Shown here piece by piece: positions 37,001-47,981 of a DNA stretch of 64,000 bases. Each line of letters begins with the position of its first letter. Position 1 is the first letter of the stretch. The notes beneath the pieces were generated by a model. It was not told the origin of the DNA. It searched no databases and saw only the letters and a program-made list of their open reading frames with translations. The position numbers and the translations under genes are program-made. This stretch comes from Ricinus communis (Eukaryota; Streptophyta; Magnoliopsida; Malpighiales; Euphorbiaceae), in NCBI RefSeq assembly GCF_019578655.1, contig NC_063260.1, forward strand, positions 29,660,888 through 29,724,887, given 5' to 3'.

Positions 37001-38159
37001 CTGACTGGGAAGATTAAATTTACATCTGTTCCTTGTGGTTTCCTAGCTGTCTTCCATGAAAAAGAGAGGCATATTTTTGTTCTTTTATAGGTGAGAAAGG
37101 CTTTGTGATATGATTTACTCTTTAAATAACTAAAAGACTAATTCTTATGCATAAATTCGTTAATATGGATGATTCGCTGAGGCTGAGAGCAAAGATCTGT
37201 TTTGTAGCAATAACTTTTAAGTATTTACGAGAATAAATGCAATCAAAAGTTAATGTGCACAATGGATAACTTATTGGAAAATGAATGAGAAATCGAATCT
37301 TTCTTTTTGATATGTTTGGTTTGTTTTAATTCCGATCTTTATTATTGTAAATATCATGTTTTAAAAAAATGTGAAAATGGAAAGTTAATAAGGAAATTCT
37401 GTAAACATTCTACTTTTACAACTAAAGTCTAATATCAAGCAAAAAAAATTATTTTATTATAATCTATTCAGCTCATTCTCTTTTAAGTTTAATATATTAT
37501 TTGTATTGTTTATGGCGAGAAATCATCATATATAATCAAAATCTATTGATTTAAAATTATAGATTTCTAAAATTTTATGTTTGAATTAAACATAAAAATA
37601 ATAGATTTTTTATTTAAAGTTAAATATAATTTTGGGATAAAATAAATTTATTAGGAACAGTATTGAAACAAATAAATAATAAAACAATCTATCATTTTCT
37701 TAAAATAGTGAATTTTGGATTTTTTTTCACTTATTAGATGGAAAATTAAAATTTTTAAAAATAAAAAATTTGGATGGATGAGATATTTTTTAAAATTCAA
37801 TATTTTTACTTGTCAAATAATGAATTTAAACTAAATTCATATATTTTATAAAATTTCTCGGTCTAGACAAAAACTGTGTAAAAATGAGTTGGCAATCTGA
37901 ATAATTATGAACAAAAAAGCTAATAATCATGTAAAACTCCAATAGCTAATGGATGGTGCTAGGAATTTGTTTTTCATAAACCCAACTCACGAATCTCCAA
38001 ATTCCAAGTCTGCTGTAAACAATAACAGCATTAGATTACTATTTACCGAAAAAGAAAAAGAAAGGGAAGGTTAGCAAGAAAAAGAAACGATCCTGACGAA
38101 GACTAGTTTTATTTACCAAGGTATGGATAAGTAAGGCTTGACTCCAGGGCATATAGCAG
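34036..38159. other. intergenic between microRNA copies B and C
   Basis: AT-rich, no supported gene. Near 35720-35860 short phrases recur (AAGTTGCATCTT and AAACAATGT[C/T]GGCT, twice each about 100 bp apart). A T homopolymer lies near 35089-35101. Confidence 0.4.
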
Positions 38160-38181
38160 GTGCCACCAACTCCTGCGACAA
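38160..38181 (-). ncRNA. miR3627-like sequence without a good fold-back (copy C, possibly decayed)
   Basis: The minus strand reads TTGTCGCAGGAGTTGGTGGC, whose first 12 bases equal the recalled miR3627-5p. The expected partner arm is not clear. A short, poor pairing with CTGGAGTCAAG about 25 nt further on (CTTG/CAAG plus CAGG/CCTG) may be the wreck of the 3' arm. Just upstream on the same strand lies GGACAGGAGAGATT, which looks like a second partial copy of the guide. Probably a degenerate member of the cluster, or a site resembling the guide. Confidence 0.35.
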
Positions 38182-39763
38182 GACGAGAATCTCTCCTGTC
38201 CACCTCTTTAACTTCTTCTTTCCTGCCCCTCATATCTCATGCCAAAGTGATACTATTTACTGGCCTATTGATCTTTCCAGTGAAAAGTTTTATCTTAATT
38301 ATGTCTATATATTGATTCTGTTATAGTGGTGGTGCCAGATTGGAGGTTCGCATTTTCACTCATGAATTGTTATTTTAATATGAATTTTAAAAATAACCTT
38401 CGGCATTTTTTAAAGTTTACGATGAAAAGAATAAAAGTTAAAATTAAAATTTTATTCAAATTGAGATATACGTCAAGCACGGGGTAAAATTTATGCTTAA
38501 CTTTCAATTTTATAGTAATTGAAAATAACTAAATAAGGAGAAATTAAAAAATAAAAAAGAAGCAAATGTTGACTAATTAAAATGTATATAAACTAAACCG
38601 GTAGGCTGGCTTGAATAATTCCAGTGTAAAAAGAAAATGCAGTGTGTAACCATGGCTGGAGACGTAGAAGGAGTCATCTGAGACAAAAAAAAGAAATTAA
38701 TAATAAATAAAAAAAGGGCAAAGAAAGAAAAACGTCATCCGGTCTCCTTATTGGGGGAGAATTGAATTTCAAGTTCAACTTTAGGCATCCACCCAATATT
38801 AAATGAATGGGATCCTTAAACAGGTTGAGTTATAACGCCTTTCTTTTTTCTCTAATAAGCCAATAAAATAATCAAGCATATCAAAAGAAGAAGAAAGACA
38901 TAAGAATCAAGCAGAGGTTTGAGGGCCACTGATTCGGGCTTTATTTTTATTATTATTATTATTGTTACTATTATAAAGTGGTCCAAATGCTTTAACAACA
39001 TGTCACTAAAACTTAAATCTCTAGGAAGTGTTTATTATTGTTATTATTTTATATTTTTAAAATTCTTAAAATAAAGAAAATAAAATATATTTATTAGAAA
39101 TTGTTTGTGTTCTCTTTTTAATTTTTTTTTTGTATGGTTTTAAAAAATAAAAATCTATTTTCGATAAATGACTAAAAGCTGTTTTTATAATCTTTGAAAA
39201 CATTAACAAGTTAGAGATTTCTGAGTTTCTTTTTATATTTCTAGTCTTAATAATCTGAGTTTTAGATGGGACTTGATTCCCAACTCATGAAGTTGCTTGA
39301 TCATCTACGACCAAAATAAACATATTCTTATGATATATTTTATGATAATTTTATTTATTGGAGTAATATTTTGATTTAAATAAGCTAAAATCTCATCACA
39401 GATTACAATGGCATAATGTTAATCAGTTCCTGAAAGATTACCTCCACAAGGTGTTAAGATCTATGGACCCTGTAACCAGATTCGGATAGAGCAAGCTCAG
39501 ACTCGCATAGAGTGGACTAATATAGACGGATATGCATCGGTTTAATTGTAGAAATTTTGTTATTATATTAAAAGAAATTATTCAACATATAAAAATAACT
39601 ATAAATTATTGGATGGAGTTTGAAGAATATCTTTTAATCTCTATACTGAAATAAAGGAAATTTATCAGCAAAGGAAGATGAATTAGGTGATGGAGGATAC
39701 GTACTTACCGCTTTAAATAAATCGCAAATACAGAACGGTGAAGCAAAAGAAGTTGAAAGGTAG
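38182..39763. other. intergenic between microRNA copies C and D
   Basis: AT-rich; a (TTA)n run near 38946-38962. No gene or hairpin recognised besides the flanking copies. Confidence 0.4.
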
Positions 39764-39843
39764 CTTGTCGCTAGAGAATGGCTTTAGCTGCGCCCTGCCA
39801 TGGCTACGGATATCGCAGCTGGCGCCATCTCTCCAGCGACAAG
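39764..39843 (-). ncRNA. MIR3627: microRNA precursor, miR3627-like (copy D, closest to the known family)
   Basis: 80-nt fold-back. On the minus strand the 5' arm holds the candidate guide at 39821-39842, beginning TTGTCGCTGGAGAGATGGCG. Against grape miR3627-5p as I remember it, only position 8 and the last base differ. The 3' arm reads AAGCCATTCTCTAGCGACAA. About 26 of 30 positions pair, with one bulge and a three-base mismatch near the loop end. A TATA box (CTATAAATA) lies about 65 nt upstream of the hairpin on the same strand, so transcription could start some 35 nt before it. Best candidate for the active member of the cluster. Confidence 0.75.
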
Positions 39844-39906
39844 GAACCCATAACTTCTCTATTATATTGCACCTTGCTTGCCTAAAACAAACTGTAATTC
39901 GTCGTG

Positions 39907-39915
39907 TATTTATAG
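39907..39915 (-). promoter_or_regulatory. TATA box for microRNA copy D
   Basis: The minus strand reads CTATAAATA, a near-ideal plant TATA box. Its spacing predicts a start at about 39875-39885, just ahead of the hairpin. Inference from position only. Confidence 0.5.
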
Positions 39916-41284
39916 ACTCAAACTGGCTGTCCCTTCTATTAATTTTTTTTTTTTTCTGTCGTTTACATGGAAATTTAATAATTAAAATTCGAGGAAATTA
40001 CCTATCTCATATCAATATATTTTCTTTTCTTAAAAGAAAAAGAGAGTCAATTTGAGAATATAGTTCGGTGTTGGTGCATATTGAAATGAAGATCTATTAT
40101 AGTCCGATGATATCTTTGTTTATTATAGTCAAGAATTTAGAAAATTCAGAGGTGAGTAAGTTGGTAGGGACAAGACTTTTCTTTGTCAGCTGAATGAAGA
40201 CGCCGATAATCCCTAAACCCTAATTATTGACAGCAATAAAGCTCGAATACAGCAAAGGCTATATATGTTTTGCACGTGATCAATGCATTAAAAATTAAAG
40301 AAAGAAAAGGAGGAAGAAGGAGAGAGAAGAAAGGAGCAACCCAAATAAAAGAGAGGATAAAAGTCCTCTCTTTTTTTAATCATAAATAATAATAAATGAC
40401 TTCCACTTCTAAATTTATTTAAATTAAACATATATAATGTTTAACATAAAATATAATTTAAAAACTATTTACTAATATAAAAATATAATATCATAAATTT
40501 GGTAATTTAATCTTACAGTAACATGAAATTATCTTAATTAAAAATAAATATCAAATAATTCAAGGATAATGAAATTCATATGAGAATACAATTTCATATA
40601 AGGTGGCAACATGGATAAATAAAATTGGGCAATGAATTATAAGACCCATGTTATTATAATGGAACTCTAACAAACGAAATTAGAATTATAATAGAGAACG
40701 AAACAGCTCTTATTCATTATTTTTACAAATTTCTTTTCCAATTTCGACGAGACATTAAACATATAAAGAAAAATTCCATGAGTAAAATTTCAAATGGAGA
40801 ATTGATTTTCCAAATATATGCTACAATAGAGACCTTACATATTTAACTTTTCAAAATGGACAAAGCAAAATACCAATCTCTTGTCATTAATCGAGAGTCA
40901 AAACATGGTGCCGCTTTTTATAACATTCAATTCAATGTTTTCACACTTACTAACATAGAAGTTTCTTTCTACTAACATTGTCATGTAATTAAAAGAGTTA
41001 GTTGGTGTACATTTTAAAAATATGTATATAAAAAGATATTAAATTTTTAATTGAAATAAGTAAATGATCATAAATTATTTTATAAATTAAAAGTTTTGTT
41101 ATTTAAAAATTATAAATTTTGTAATATAACTTTAGAAATAATTCTTTCCACAACCTTCTTCCTTCCTTGTACTTTAATTACATTTAAAGATGAAAGTAGA
41201 ATATATAAATAAAAAATAATCATTAATAAATTGATTACAATAATAAAATAGTTTATTCTCCGTTCTTTGGATAGAAGTTATTTT
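39916..41284. other. AT-rich intergenic
   Basis: No gene seen. A purine-rich patch (AGGAGGAAGAAGGAG) is near 40309-40340. Confidence 0.4.
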
Positions 41285-42772
41285 ATACAAAATAAAATAT
41301 GGATAAATATATAAATTGATCATTGAAGTTGTCTCATTTTTGCAATTGGTCCCACGATCATCATTTTAATTCAATTGGACTTTTCAATTTTATGGGTTAT
41401 TAATTTTAAAGCCTTTAATCAGAGACGTTGTGCATGTATATTTTACGCCATCTAAAAATATATAAGTTTGAATAAAATAATAATATTTAAAATATAAAAT
41501 AACGGCTAAATACATAAATGGTCTCCTAAATTTGTCTCATTTTTGCAATTAGCACCCTGAACTTAACTTTGATTCAATTGGACTCCTCAACTTTATGGGT
41601 TGTTATTTTAAATCCTTCAATCACATACATTAAAGGTGTATATTTTACGCAATGTAAAAAATGCGTAAGATTGAAGAAAATAATAATATATTTCAAATAT
41701 AAAATAAGTAAATAAAATAATAATAGAAAAAGTAAAACAATTAGTTTTAGTTCTTAAAAAAAACTTGTTCTTTTTTATATCTGTTAAATATTTCATTGCT
41801 AGGTTACTGGTGTGGACATAATTTATGAGAATAGAAATAAGAACTTGATGATAGAAAAATTGAAGGATTATAACGGTTTATTTTTTTTTTCATAAAATAT
41901 ATTTTTTTATTTAATTTAATAATTAAAGAATAATTTAATATATAATAATATATTAGAATTAATGAAACACACTTTTCACAAGAAGTTAATCCAAAGCGTT
42001 TAACTTTCGTCTGTGAATGATTTAAATATAACAACTCGCGAAATTCATACATGCAATTGAATCAAAATTGAGTTTAGGGAGACCAATTACGATAATAAGA
42101 TAAATTCAATAGTTTAATTATATATTTTGCCTATTATAAGTAGACTTGTTCATGGGCCTGGGTACCTGTCCAGGCCCGCACTCTTCGGACCAGATTTGGA
42201 CAATACTTTTTTAGTACAAGCCCGGTCCGGTCCAAACCCACAAAAGCCCGTAATTTTCGGACCGGGCTTGAGATTTATATAAAAATCCAAGCCCGGCTCG
42301 GCTTGATGTCTAGTTTAGTTAGTAAAAAAAAAATGTCATACCTAGCACTTGAATCTATGATCTTCAACTTATAATTAAGTGCTAATACCACTTAGCTACC
42401 TATTTTTTTTTTTTATAGTTTTATTGTTATTAATAATATATTAATCAAAATAAAATCCTAAATCTAAATGTAACTACAATTTTGGACAGATTTAATAATT
42501 GGTCGGGCTCGGGCTTGGGCTCAGAGATATCAAAAAAAATTCGGTCTTAGGCGGGCTCGAGCTTGTCCAAAATCAAGTCAGGCCCGGCCCATGAACAGAT
42601 CTAATTATAAGTAATGTCGTTAGTAAGAATATTAGTTTTTTTATTACTATCATTAGTTGAGGGGTTAAAAATAACAATTCATAAAATTGAAAAGTTCAAT
42701 TGAATCAAAATTGAGTTTGGAGGTCAATTGTAAAGACGAAACAAGTTCCAGGATCCATTTATGTATTTAGCC
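41285..42772. mobile_element. nested inverted-repeat elements
   Basis: Two forward arms (about 41300-41460 and 41504-41665) share TCTCATTTTTGCAATT, GATTCAATTGGAC and TTTATGGGTT. Two reverse-oriented arms lie at about 41985-42110 and 42640-42772 (GAATCAAAATTGAGTTT in both). The outer pair ends in matching termini: GGCTAAATACATAAATGG at 41504 and its inverse ending at 42772. ATAAAATA stands near both ends and may be a target duplication. The order suggests one element inserted in or next to a relative, then split by the hAT MITE at 42141. No transposase ORF. Confidence 0.6.
42141..42603. mobile_element. hAT-type MITE with perfect 8-bp target duplication
   Basis: 463-bp element. The left end reads TAGACTTGTTCATGGGCC; the right end inverted reads TAGATCTGTTCATGGGCC. 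It is flanked on both sides by ATTATAAG (42133-42140 and 42604-42611), an exact 8-bp target site duplication as hAT transposition makes. The interior is GC-rich near the ends (GCCCGGTCCGG) with no ORF. The middle of the minus strand holds a tRNA-like pair of motifs, TAGCTAAGTGG (A-box-like) and GATTCAAGT (B-box-like), about 35 nt apart. It sits inside the nested inverted-repeat block. Confidence 0.85.
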
Positions 42773-43085
42773 ATAAAATATTTATATGAATTAGTCATTA
42801 ACATGGATGTAGTGGTTTATTAATTATAAGTTATTTAGATGCTAATCTTTACATTAAAATATGAAATTCGAGTTTTTTTATAAAATAGAATAAAAAATAT
42901 ATAAAAATTAAATTAAAAAATATATTAAAAATCTCAGTAAAATCCTTATAAAAGAGAGCGAAGAAAAGATTTTAAAGTAATTAAATAAATAAGAAAAAGA
43001 TTATAGAAATTTTTTTAAGATTAGATTAAGTTTATAATTCTAAGAAATGAATTAAGAATTTTAGTATATTTCTTATGATGATAGG

Positions 43086-43405
43086 ATGAGAAAAATAATT
43101 TAAAATAATTAAATGGTTAAGTATAAAATTATAACACTTCTAATACTAATTAATATATATAATTTTCTAAAATAGTTAATACACTTCTTTAATACTAATA
43201 CAATTATTATCTTTTAATAATTTTTTTATTTATAAATTTTTTGCGATGAGAGGGTGAATAAAATAATTTAAAGTAATTAAATGGTTGAGTATAAAATTAT
43301 AATAATTTTAATATTAATTAATATATTTTTTACAATTGTTAATACATTTTTTAATACTCATATAATTATTATTTTTCAATAATATTTTTATATAAATTCT
43401 TAAAT
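43086..43405. repeat. AT-rich tandem duplication, unit about 163 bp
   Basis: Copy 1 at about 43086-43243 and copy 2 at about 43250-43405 share TAATTAAATGGTT.AGTATAA, CTAATTAATATAT and CAATTATTAT in the same order. A partial third copy may begin near 42970 (TTTTAAAGTAATTAAA). No coding content. Confidence 0.7.
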
Positions 43406-43472
43406 TTACTACAATTTAAATAAATAATTTAAATATCATACAAATTTTTTGTGAAGAGACTGCATTACTTTC

Positions 43473-43474
<2 letters not shown>

Positions 43475-43504
<30 letters not shown>
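43475..43504. repeat. (GT)n(AT)n microsatellite
   Basis: A short GT run passes into about 13 AT units. Confidence 0.85.
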
Positions 43505-43513
<9 letters not shown>

Positions 43514-44848
43514 ACAGAATGTAAGTCCATCGTAGTTATTAAATTTTTCATAAATATATAAAAGAAACAAAAAGAAGGAAAACTTTTCCTTAACGGTTAA
43601 AACTGTTATGGCCTCTGTTTTCGCCATTTTCAAGCTCACTTTGCATCGATGGCATCAACTCTTTTGGAAATTCAAGTGTCGCAATTACGGTTACAATCCA
43701 TCAATAATATAATATATGGACTGAAATTGTGCTGAATCGATAAAAGAGAAAATGTAAGATACTTATTGTATTTTACATAATATTTATATTAGTTATTTTC
43801 ATTCAAATTATTATAATTTTTGACATATATTAAATAATTAACAGAGATAATATGTTAAATATTTTGATGTTAATTTATATATTAAATATAAATATAATAA
43901 TTATCCTAGTATATGTATAAAAATAACATTATGACAGATTAATTCTGGTTGACAGTTTCAATTCCAGCAGACTGCAAATTTAAATTTTGAATAAAGACTT
44001 TCATTTAAGTTTTAGAAACTTTGAAAACATTTATATGAAAAACAACAATGAAGTTATTTGAGAATCAAAGCTGATAGTATTAATTATTTTAGGTTTGATT
44101 TGTGTTATGTATATGTATAAACAAGAAGAAATATTTATTAGATGATTATGATATTTAAAAAAAAAATATCAGACTTTTGATTAATGGATGTAGAAATAGT
44201 GGTTTAATAAGATGAAAAATCTCAATGTTGTATTCCTAAATAGAACTAATTTTAAATAGACATATATTTTTTTTTTTTTAAATATTAAAGTAAAAGCAGT
44301 AATATAATATGTATTTGAATAGAGTAATAGGTAAAAAATTCTCAATGTCAAATAAAGATTTATTATACCACTAAACATATATATGCTTACGGTGAAGTGT
44401 GGAGAATTGTCATTTAAGGCAGAGCAAAGCTTATATAAATTTTGCTTTTGAATTTGATTAGCAATTGTCGGCCTATTTGAGTTGGGTTGGGTGTCATTTC
44501 TCTTCTTAATCTTATGGGTGGATATATTGTCTTTACCACATTCTTTCAAATCTCTAACATAATTGATACATTCTCACATATTATATTACTATTTTCTCTT
44601 TTTAATATTATGTTATTATATTTTTTCTAAAAAAAAATTAGGATAGATTTATTTTTGAATTTTTGGATTAAATTATTTAAAAACTTTTAATTTTGAAATT
44701 AATTACCAACTAGTAGATCTTTGGTAAAAATAGAGAAAGGGAGTATTTAGTATAACAATTTGAAATAGAGAAACACATGGTTGCATTGTATTGTTGCACG
44801 TGCCACAGACGTTGCACGCACGCACAATACACACTTTGGAGATAATTT

Positions 44849-44912
44849 CGATGTATACATCGATTATGATCTTATCAGTAGTTTCTATTTGTAGAAATTG
44901 TTGATAAGATCA
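44849..44912. other. palindrome plus hairpin, upstream of the NPF gene
   Basis: A perfect 14-bp palindrome (CGATGTATACATCG, 44849-44862) is followed directly by a 47-nt hairpin at 44866-44912. The arms ATGATCTTATCAGTAGTTTC and its inverse GAAATTGTTGATAAGATCAT pair at about 18 of 20 positions around a tiny loop. Just upstream lies a G-box (GCACGTGCC, near 44797). The site is 1.0 kb upstream of the NPF start. Confidence 0.6.
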
Positions 44913-45104
44913 TTTAGATTTTTCTTTTCCTTCCTTTAATCTGCCCTGCCAACCATCCATACTAAAACCTCTCATTTCTTTTTCTTCTTTGCCACCCATC
45001 AACCTTAAGTGCTGCCCATCTTCACGTACCAAATTCAAAAATTAAATTGGTACTTCATCCAATCATAGTGTAAAAAAAATCAATTACGATAAATTTAGTG
45101 TATA

Positions 45105-45235
45105 GACCACAATTAATAGGAAAGTGTCACGTATGTGTGAATATTTTACATTTTGATATTAAATGATTGACACATACTTTATCATTTAAAAATAATAAAT
45201 ATGTATAAATTATCTAACGATTGATATATATGTGG
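45105..45235 (+). repeat. dispersed repeat, copy 1 (MITE-like)
   Basis: Resembles 55708-55830. Both show AATTAAT..GAAAG.GT.A, TTTTAGTATTAAAT or TTTGATATTAAAT, then CATTTAAAA and AATTATCTA in the same order and spacing. Each copy holds a short inverted repeat around the GAAAGAGT/ACTCTTTC motif. No ORF. Confidence 0.5.
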
Positions 45236-45836
45236 AGACATACATCAAGACTGTGCAAAAGAATTTTTAAAAGGAAATTACAATATAAAACATCATTACA
45301 TTTTTTTAAAAATATATAACATTACAACTAATATGTACCAATCTAAATCTAGCTGGGTCAGTAAGATTTATTGCTTTTAAAAGTAAAGATCTCTAATTCG
45401 AGATCTCTCTCCATATCTTGTGGAGTTAATCTTTCATAGAGTGAAAAGCTATAAAAAAGTGTGGGATTCATAGCAGCCCGCCTAAAAAAATTTTCATTCT
45501 TTCTGACACTAACAACTAACATATACTAATTATATGTCAAATTAAAAAAAAAACTACAAACATGCCAAGAAAGCCTTCTATAGCCTCAAAAACCTTCAAT
45601 GTGCAATGCCAATCCATAGATAAAAGCATTTGCTACCATCTATCATGCTAGTCATTCAGATAATGGACCAGCACTTTCACTTTCTCACAGGGGTCAAACC
45701 AAATGTATTGTCATTAGCAAGTAATTATTATTATATGAGAGTGTGTAGGTTTCCTAATTAGAAGAAACCGATGGTTAGAATTTTTCTTGATAGAAATGCA
45801 AGTGGCTGCAAGATTCCCATTTCATTAGCCTTTGGT

Positions 45837-45849
45837 CTCTATATATAAG
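45837..45849 (+). promoter_or_regulatory. TATA box of the NPF gene
   Basis: CTCTATATATAAG lies about 80 nt upstream of the ATG at 45924, giving a 5' UTR of roughly 50 nt. Confidence 0.6.
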
Positions 45850-45923
45850 ACTCTAATTTATTTGAAGCTAGAACCCAGAAAACTCAAGATCTGCTTTTGC
45901 TTTTTCTTAGTTTTAGAAAATCT

Positions 45924-47981
45924 ATGGAGGGCAAGGAGGAAAGAACATCACGTAGCAATGAGGATATCATAAACTATAGAGGAGTTAAGGCCATGCCATT
46001 TATCATTGGTATATTAAATTGTTTCATGCATCTTGTTATTTAATTTCCTAGCTTAGTTTTTAATTAGTTCTTTAAAACTTATTAATTGCAGGAAATGAGG
46101 CTTTTGAGAAGTTAGGAGCAATTGGCACTCTATCAAACATAATGGTGTATCTCACTACTTTTTTTAACATGAAAATCATTACAGCTACTTTGCTTATTAA
46201 TATCTTCAATGGTACCTCAAATGTAGCACCATTGGTGGGTGCTTTCTTATCTGATTCCTACTTTGGACACTATAAGACTCTTGCCTCTGCTTCCATTTGT
46301 TCCCTTTTGGTAATATCATCTTCTTAAACACTAAGCCCTTTTTTAGTATACAAATAAGAATTTATGAGAATGAGAACTCAAAATCCATGACTGCAATACT
46401 AGTAACCTGAATCTCATTGGTAATATTTTATTTTGTCCATTTATTTCAGGGAATGATGATACTAACTCTCACAGCAGCCATCTCCAATTTGCACCCACCA
46501 AAATGTGCAGCAATGGAGAGCGGTACATGCATTGGACCCTCAAATTGGCAAATGCTTTTTTTACTAAGTGGATTCGGATTCTTAACCATTGGAGCTGGAG
46601 GTATTCGACCTTGTAATCTAGCCTTTGGAGCTGAACAGTTCGATCCAAATATTGAATCTGGTAAGCAAGGCATCCGTAGCTTCTTCAATTGGTACTACTT
46701 CACCTTCACATTCGCCATGATGATATCTGCAACCTTCGTTGTCTATATCCAATCAAACGTGAATTGGGCTGTTGGATTGGCGATTCCTGCATGTTTAATG
46801 TTCATGTCTTGTGCACTTTTCTTCTTCGGTTCAAAACTTTATGTCAAAGTGAAGCCTAAGGGAAGCCCCATAACTAGTGTGGTTCAAGTTCTTGTTGCTG
46901 CTATTAGGAAGAGGAGGTTAAGCCCACCTCACAACCCTCGTTTTTGCCTCTTTGATTACATGCCAATCGATTCTCTCAACACCAGGCTTCTCTACACAAA
47001 TCAATTCAGGTAAAAACGCAAAATAAAAATCTCATTCTCTATTTATTTATTAATATCCCCAATAATTGCAACAGGTGGCTCGAGAAGTCCGCTATCGTGA
47101 CTTGCGAAGACCAAACCAAGTCTAACGGATCAGCTGCCAATCCATGGAAACTTTGCAGCATACAGCAAGTGGAAGAAGCGAAATGTGTACTAAGAGTAAT
47201 TCCTATATGGGCATCAGCCATAATTTATTTTGCCGCTATTGTTCAACAACAAACTTATGTTGTTTTTCAGGCACTTCAATCAGACAGAAGACTTGGCAAT
47301 AACGGCTTCAAAGTGCCTGCCGCCTCGTTTATAATCTTTTCCATGCTAACCCTTACAATATGGATTCCCATCTATGACCGAATTTTGATGCCCTTGCTCC
47401 GAAAACTCACTGGAAACGAAGGTGGAATAACACTTCTACAAAGAATGGGAATTGGAATCGTTCTCTCGATTCTTACAATGCTTGTTTCTGCTTTAGTTGA
47501 AGAGAGAAGAAGGCATTTTGCTCTTACAAGAGCAACACTAGGCGTGGCACCTAAAGGAGGAGCTATATCATCTATGTCCGCTTTATGGCTAGTCCCTCAA
47601 CTAGCACTTGCAGGGGTAGCTGAGACATTCAGTACCATTGGGCAGGTCGAGTTCTATTACAGGCAGTTTCCTGAAAATATGAGAAGCATAGCTGGCTCCT
47701 TCCTCTTTCTTGGTTTAGCAGGTTCAAGTTATCTAAGTGGGTTCCTTATCTCAATAGTTCACCATGTCACAGCAAGATCTCAACATGGGGATTGGTTGGC
47801 AGAGGATCTTAACAAAGGGAAATTGGATTGCTTTTATTACATGATTGCTGCTTTAGGGTTTCTCAACTTTTGCTACTTTCTGGTGTTTGCCAAGTGGTAT
47901 AGATACAAAGATAATAATATCGCAAGCACTAGTGAGTTCAGCATGGAAGGAAAGCAACCTGAGAAGCATATTTATACTTAA
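45924..47981 (+). CDS. NPF (NRT1/PTR) family transporter, NPF2-like
   Basis: Proton-coupled plasma-membrane transporter of the nitrate/peptide family. Exons 45924-46008, 46092-46309, 46450-47009 and 47075-47981 join in frame to 589 aa, the normal family length, with 12 expected membrane spans. The proton-coupling motif ExxE[K/R] is present as EAFEK just after the first splice site. Other family marks: YRGVKAMPFIIGNEAFEKLG, VAPLVGAFLSDSYFGHYKT, GFLTIGAGGIRPCNLAFGAE, FFNWYYFTFTFAMM, then QQQTYVVFQALQSDR and WLVPQLALAGVAETFSTIGQ. The wording fits the NPF2 subfamily (nitrate excretion and long-distance nitrate or glucosinolate transport in relatives). The substrate cannot be read from sequence. 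The compact start and TATA box support the chosen ATG. Confidence 0.93.
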
